NCBI RefSeq assembly: GCF_050003625.1
Contig: NC_134398.1
Span: forward strand, 17,310,997-17,374,996
Origin: Haematobia irritans
Taxonomy: Eukaryota; Arthropoda; Insecta; Diptera; Muscidae
Reading direction: 5' to 3'
Length of the DNA: 64,000 nucleotides
Each line of letters begins with the position of its first letter. Positions within the stretch are counted from its first letter, which is position 1. This document shows, piece after piece, positions 59,397-64,000 of the stretch. The notes beneath the pieces are model-generated. The model searched no databases, had not been told where the DNA came from, and was given only the letters and a program-made list of their open reading frames with translations. A program made the translations under genes and the position numbers.

Positions 59397-59584
59397 ATGG
59401 AAATTAAAAATACAATAGATTTATATAATCTATTTGGAAACCAAATAATTGGCAAAGTGCCTCAACAAGCACTTCAACAATTAATTAATTGGGGCTTAAT
59501 CGCAAAAGAGGGAACCTATAAGTGCCCAAATGGACATAATATGCAATTATGTGCATATAATAATACCGACGGGTGGATTTGGAG
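59397..59584 (+). CDS. Merlin transposase exon 1
   Basis: Starts at ATG 59397 (MEIKNTIDLYNLFGNQIIGK). It encodes the N-terminal zinc-ribbon-like part, with YKCPNGHNMQL at residues 41-51 and the phrase GWIWR that leads into the next exon. The donor GTAAGT is at 59585. The intron is 59585-59635 (51 bp), ends TTTTAG, and splits an Arg codon. Joining restores W-R-C-R, as expected in this family, where a conserved Trp-Arg-Cys precedes the second half of the zinc motif. Confidence 0.85.
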
Positions 59585-59635
59585 GTAAGTAGAAAATTTC
59601 GTTTTGACAAAATTAATGAACATCATTAATTTTAG

Positions 59636-60084
59636 ATGCAGATCGAAAGTGGAAAAGCCCCACTCCAAAGCCGACAAGTGCGATTATAAATGTTCCATTA
59701 GAAAAGGAACATTTTTCAATAATTCGCACTTGTCGGTGTACCAAATACTAGCTTTTGCTTTTATGTGGTGCCACAATCTTCCACTGGACTACATAATGGC
59801 AGAAACTAGTATAAATGGAGACCACACTGTGGATTGGAACATTCCAAACCACAATAACAATAGGCGGGGAAGGCAAAATAGTGGAAATCGATGAATCCAA
59901 AATTGGAAAAAGAAAATACCATAAAGGCCACCATGTTGAAGGACAGTGGGTTTTTGGAGGAGTGGAACGGGGATCCAATAAATGTTTTATTGTTCCCGTT
60001 CCAAACCGTTCAAACACAACACTATTACCTATCATTAAAAAATACATTAAACCAGGAACAACAATAATGTCCGATTGTTGGAAG
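59636..60084 (+). pseudogene. Merlin transposase exon 2, with a frame break
   Basis: The first part reads on from exon 1 (CRSKVEKPHSKADKC, SIRKGTFFNNSHLS, then HTVDWN). The second part, in another frame, begins around IGGEGKIVEIDESKIGKRK and has the first catalytic Asp (59890-59892), the GHHVEGQWVFGG motif and the second catalytic Asp in MSDCWK (60073-60075). The switch lies between about 59835 and 59872. The link is also shorter than in relatives, so a deletion of 3n+2 bases is the simplest cause. The donor GTATGT at 60085 opens a 66-bp intron to 60150 (TTACAG), phase 0. Confidence 0.85.
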
Positions 60085-60150
60085 GTATGTTTAATCTTTT
60101 TTATTTTTTAAATTTAATAAGATATACATATTTAACTAATTTCATTACAG

Positions 60151-60603
60151 GCCTACGACACATTACATGAGAATTGTTACATTCATATCAACATTAACCA
60201 TTCAGAGAATTTTAAGAACCCTAAAACGAACGAACATACCAACACAATTGAAGGACTATGGAGGCATTTAAAGTGTTCGTTACCAATATTTAGCCGCAGA
60301 AAAATATTTTTTAACGGCTACATTCAAAAATTTATTTTCCTGCGATGGTGCAAGGCAAACAATAAAAGTGCCTTCGTACAATTTTTAAAATTTGCTGGTC
60401 AATTGTACGACCCAAAAAAGGAAAATGTTGAAACAAACATAGCCCAATTCAGGGCAGAAAATCAAGAAGAAGCGTTCATCCGGGGTTTAAGACTTTCTCC
60501 TATGGACAGAGTCCAAAGTGAGCTAACGCAGACACAAGGGTGGGGGAAATGTTTCAGTAATAATCAATATTTTTTGTTCCTACTCAGAACAAAAGCTCAA
60601 TAA
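60151..60603 (+). CDS. Merlin transposase exon 3
   Basis: Continues SDCWK-AYDTLHENC across the splice in the same frame as the second part of exon 2. It carries the hallmark NHSENFKNPKTNEHTNTIEG, whose Glu (60250-60252) is the third DDE residue, followed by LWRHLK. The rest is a basic and aromatic C-terminal part ending at TAA 60601-60603. The exon is fully open. The enzyme would cut and paste the element in the nucleus. Confidence 0.88.
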   Translation, partial: AYDTLHENCYIHININHSENFKNPKTNEHTNTIEGLWRHLKCSLPIFSRRKIFFNGYIQKFIFLRWCKANNKSAFVQFLKFAGQLYDPKKENVETNIAQFRAENQEEAFIRGLRLSPMDRVQSELTQTQGWGKCFSNNQYFLFLLRTKAQ

Positions 60604-60766
60604 CTTTGCGAAAAGTGGACCTATAAAGACATGTTATACATCAATCGAAAGGCCAGAGTATAGGCTTTCAAAATAGGTTATAATCGAAGACTTATTGAGA
60701 TATAACGAAAATAACAAATAATTAGGGTAAAAATGTTCTATTTTTATTTATATCTCCCAAACTATA

Positions 60767-60902
60767 CTTTGGAGGGCTATATCTCAAGACCCGGGCATAT
60801 CCGAGACAAAAATTTTACCTTGTTAGAATCAGTACATCAAACTACATAACATATATTAATTTCAAGCAATTTGGTGAGGGGCCCATAAACTGCAGTTTAG
60901 TC
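60767..60902 (-). repeat. Merlin right terminal inverted repeat
   Basis: Inverse of 58706-58841. It reads GAGGGGCCCATAAACTGCAG near its end. Confidence 0.92.
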
Positions 60903-60966
60903 TATAAATGTTATATTTATAAGAATTTATAAATGTTTAATTAAATTAATAAACATCTAAACAATC

Positions 60967-61582
60967 GTGTTTTACTTGACCACAATGATTCTTTTACAAC
61001 TGTCTTAAAATTCACTTTTTCTGATTGTTTGAAGGGGCTCTTATTGGCGTCGTTCTAAATTTAATAAAAGAGGTACCTAATAATTGCACTCATGCGATAC
61101 TTTTTTGTAGTAACTTTGCGTGATACAATTTCTCAATAATGACGGAACCTTTGAGACGTGGTGGACATTCTCAGAAGTGCCTTCAAATTCAAAAAATGTT
61201 GGCAGGGCAGCAATTAGAGATACCAAAATTTGATTTGAAATAAAAATGTGACAAAAATCTTACAAAAATTGCCTGTGCCATTTAGTGCGGATTACACAAC
61301 GGCAACACTGTCATGAGTGCATATAGAGAGAAGGAAATACAAGAGGACGAAAAAGTCTCTTTTGCAAAGAAACCAAATGTCAACCGTATAGATGTCGCAC
61401 AATGCCTGCAGCGTTTGGTATTACCGGCGTTGCGGTCTAAGCGCTGTTTTGAATTTGTACCACGCCAAGTTACTATATTAAAGAATCGCAAGAGTTCAAT
61501 TATTAGGAGATTTTTTTCGATACATTTAGCACGAAGCCAATAAGAGCCCCCACAAAAGAATCACTGTGGTCAAGTAAAACAG
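60967..61582. mobile_element. Second inverted-repeat (foldback-like) element, family Y
   Basis: TGTTTTACTTGACCACAATG with GGGGCTCTTATTGGCGTCG at the left is mirrored by CCAATAAGAGCCCCCACAAA and CACTGTGGTCAAGTAAAACA at the right. Arms are about 150 bp, with about 35 extra bases in the left arm. The interior has two short frames (61282-61543) without family resemblance. Confidence 0.65.
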
Positions 61583-61847
61583 GAAAATTTTTTCACTAAT
61601 ATACCTTTCACAATTTTAAGCGCATTAACTATGTCCTCAGCACTTATGTTTTTGTTTTTATTTAAGTAATTTACAAGAAACTATTTGCGCTTGGTGTTTT
61701 ACAAAATATAAAATGGCTCTTGTAACAACAGTGATGGCAAAATACTTTCATGTACATTTCGTACTTTTTACCCATCCCCGAGTCTGTGGTGGCGATGGTG
61801 ATGAAATAGAGCTTTTAAATGCTGGAAGGGAAAGGCATAATCAGTTA
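61583..61847 (-). mobile_element. X-family element, copy 3, invaded by mariner
   Basis: Inverse of 57370-57620: CACAATTTTAAGCG, AAAATATAAAATGGCTCTTG, TTTCATGTACATTTCGTACT. Mariner copy 4 is inserted at TA 61846-61847. Confidence 0.6.
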
Positions 61848-63135
61848 GCAGGTTGGCTGATAAGTCCCCGGTCTAATAAAGAAAAACACATTTTTTTTTT
61901 GTCAAAATTCGTTTTTATTATTCAACATAGATCCCTTCAAGAGCGATACAACGATTATAACGACCTTTCAATTTTTTTATACCATTTTGGTAGTACTCCT
62001 TCGGTTTTGCCTCAAAATAGGCCTCAGTTTCGGCGATCACCTCTTCATTGCAGCCAAATTTTTTCCCTGCGAGCATCCTTTTGAGGTCTGGAGACAAGAA
62101 AAAGTCGCTGGGGGCCAGATCTGGAGAATACGGTGGGTGGGGAAGCAATTCGAAGCCCAATTCATGCATTTTTGCCATCGTTCTCAATGACTTGTGGCAC
62201 GGTGCGTTGTCTTGGTGGAACAACACTTTTTTTCTTCTTCATATGCGGCCGTTTTGCCGCGATTTCGACCTTCAAACCCTCCAATAACGCCATATAATAG
62301 TCACTGTTGATGGGTTTTCCCTTCTCAAGATAATCGATACAAATTATTCCATGTGCATCCCAAAAAACAGAGGCCATTACTTTGCCAGCGGACTTTTGAG
62401 TTTTTCCACGCTTCGGAGACGGTTCACCGGTCGCTGTCCACTCAGCCGACTGTCGATTGGACTCAGGAGTGTAGTGATGGAGCCATGTTTCATCCATTGT
62501 CACATATCGACGGAAAAACTCGGGTGTATTACGAGTTAACGGCTGCAAACACCGCTCAGAATCATCAACACGTCGTTGTTTTTGGTCAAATGTGAGCCCG
62601 CGCGGCATCCATTTTGCACAGAGCTTCCGCATATCCAAATATTGATAAATTATATGACCAACACGTTCCTTTTATATCTTTAAGGCCTCTGCTATCTCGA
62701 TCAACTTCATTTTACGGTCATTCAAAATCATTTTGTGGATTTTTTTTGATGTTTTCGTCGGTAACCATCTCTTTTGGGCGTCCACTGCGTTCACCGTCCT
62801 CCGTGCTCATTTCAGCTCGCTTGAATTTTGCATACCAATCAATTATTGTTGATTTCCCTGGGGCAGAGTCCGGAAACTCATTATCAAGCCAAGTTTTTCC
62901 TTCCACCGTATTTTTTCCCTTCAGAAAACATTATTTTATCAAAACTCGAAATTCCTTTTTTTCACAATAACAAAAGTTGCTTCACAAAAGACGCTCTATT
63001 TCACAAACTAATTGACTTACAGACGTCAAATTTTGACACGAATCATTTGAAGGTTGGTACTATATAAAAATAATATGCATTTAATACTAGCTACGCCATC
63101 TATATGTTAGACCGGGGACTTATCAGCCAACCTGT
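61848..63135 (-). mobile_element. Mariner (irritans/Himar1-type) copy 4, full length
   Basis: Terminal repeats at 61848-61874 (first base changed, GCAGGTTGG) and 63109-63135, TA at 61846-61847 and 63136-63137. Length 1288 bp, essentially the family length. It is the only copy here with both ends and no large deletion. Confidence 0.96.
61918..62965 (-). pseudogene. Mariner transposase copy 4, start codon lost
   Basis: A 10-base deletion removes the initiator region (the leader runs directly into AAGGAATTTCG). A Tyr codon near the N-terminus is now TAA, and a Ser codon in the second helix-turn-helix is TAA. Two one-base gains in runs shift the frame: one near 62742 after DENIKK, one near 62226 just before the HQDNAPCH motif. 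MDETW (about 62495) and the complete C-terminal part (61918-62226, with YSPDLAP and the native end EGIYVE) are still readable. Confidence 0.93.
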
Positions 63136-63137
63136 TA

Positions 63138-63931
63138 TAATCTGAAATGGTCTGCCAAAAAATGTAATAGAATGAAAACGTTTATAAAAAGGAAAACTTT
63201 TATTACAAAGTAGGTTCTAAATCCTATTTTCCGTAAGTCTCGTAAAGCCAACAGAGAACAGAAATGGGTGACTCCAATGCAAATTGTAGCGTCGACAAAA
63301 ACTGCATCAGAATCTTTCCTCATACTGCCACCTACTGACGCAGTATTACTTTACTGTTTCGTTCTCTTGTTTCCTCCTCTCTGATGCATTTTTTGAACGA
63401 CGTCAATATATGTTCGGCCGTTACCGTCAAATGTCCTATGGGTATTTGCTTAAGGGGGTGGGTACAATATTCACTAGCGCCTCCTGTTGTGCATATTATG
63501 CATCCCAAGTACGGCATATATCCAATAGATGGTACACCAACAATAGGTGTTTGTCTTTGATAATCGTTTGTGACGTCCAGACATCTATCGTAAAGAAAAA
63601 TGGTTGAATATTGTAATAGTTCTCCGTAAGATGTCTTAAGGCATGCAAAGTAAGTCTCCACCGAGGCGATGAACTCTTCATTCCTTCAGGAGAATACGTT
63701 CGAGGGGGCACCAATTTAATCAGTTTTGATCCTAGCGAGGGGAATGGATTTGGATTCAATAGTTTTCCAAATGTCTTTTTATCTTGAAAAATATTAAATT
63801 ACATAATTAACACATAATTATTGTAATTTAAATTACAAAATAAATATGGAATATTATAGGGAAAATGTCCTAAAAACAGCATTGAAGCCAGGGAAAGACA
63901 AACACATGCAAAATAAGTCTCCCTCGAGGCG
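63138..63931. other. Unassigned region with a duplicated phrase
   Basis: Minus-strand frames at 63332-63661 and 63496-63759 overlap and have balanced composition but no recognised domain. TAAGTCTCC with CGAGGCGATG occurs near 63650 and again near 63915, just before the SINE. Confidence 0.35.
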
Positions 63932-64000
63932 ATGGTTAGGTTAGGTTAAAGTGGTAGTCCGATTAAGATTCAGGCTCACTTAGACTAGTCAATCCATTGT
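63932..64000 (-). mobile_element. tRNA-derived SINE, cut by window end
   Basis: GGTTAGGTTAGGTTAAAGTGG, CAGGCTCACTTAGACTAGTC and CAATCCATTGT match the tail-side part of 13062-13410. The head lies outside the window. Confidence 0.8.

Larger units (their letters stand above)
58706..60902 (+). mobile_element. Merlin-superfamily DNA transposon with 8-bp target duplications
   Basis: 2197-bp element flanked by TATAAATG at 58698-58705 and 60903-60910. Terminal inverted repeats of 136 bp (58706-58841 and 60767-60902) start GGAGCAACTGCAGTTTATGG at the left and, inverted, GACTAAACTGCAGTTTATGG at the right. The inverted similarity goes on inward to about 59070 and 60600, reaching the transposase stop codon, with about 109 bp extra in the left arm. 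The single gene inside is an IS1016/ISXO2-type transposase. Merlin elements make 8-9-bp duplications and are related to that bacterial group, so ends, duplication and protein agree. Confidence 0.93.

Noticed and set aside
59830..59880. A third intron to explain the Merlin frame change
   Set aside because: No consensus donor and acceptor pair of workable length lies between HTVDWN and IGGEGK; a small deletion is simpler.

Overview
This is a repeat-dominated, AT-rich stretch of a higher-fly nuclear genome. The best clue to the organism is four degraded copies of a mariner element whose 27-bp ends and transposase match the irritans/Himar1 type first described from the horn fly. Together with dispersed arrays of a 29-bp unit and tRNA-derived SINEs ending in (CCTAA)n, this points to a muscid fly, most plausibly Haematobia irritans or a close stomoxyine. 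This is a recognition call, not a database result. Nothing looks bacterial: there are no operons, rRNA or CRISPR.

Only one host gene can be supported. On the minus strand, a 10-codon exon at 11483-11512 and a 67-codon exon at 9671-9871 look like the 5' coding end of the Rap-specific exchange factor PDZ-GEF/Gef26 (dizzy; vertebrate RAPGEF2/6). The rest of that gene would lie left of the window, and its 5' UTR may lie to the right.

Layout: 0-2 kb, mariner copy 1 joined to the tail of another repeat. 3.5-8.4 kb, a large 29-bp array containing a 1.93-kb tandem duplication. 9.6-11.5 kb, Gef26 exons with an array in the intron. 12.6-14.9 kb, a third array split by a SINE. 15.4-18.2 kb, a TA-flanked inverted-repeat element and mariner copy 2. 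19.4-22.6 kb, a long element with ~153-bp internal repeats, itself invaded by other elements. 24-27 kb, a reverse-orientation array. 27-33.5 kb, nested non-autonomous elements and mariner copy 3. 34.8-38.2 kb, a SINE cut up by several insertions. 39-41 kb, another array. 42-49 kb, more nested repeats. 53.4-56.3 kb, five near-identical 395-bp MITEs in one orientation, two of them flanking a duplicated piece of neighbouring DNA. 57.3-63.1 kb, a near-perfect hairpin, a Merlin transposon with target duplications and two introns, a second foldback, and mariner copy 4.

The most notable items are the Merlin element (58706-60902; 8-bp duplications, 136-bp terminal repeats, spliced DDE transposase with one frame break), the five-MITE cluster with a composite MITE-cargo-MITE unit, the 197-bp-arm hairpin at 57689-58122, and several body-unrelated repeat families that share TA-flanked CAC...GTG ends, two of which carry tRNA-like modules.
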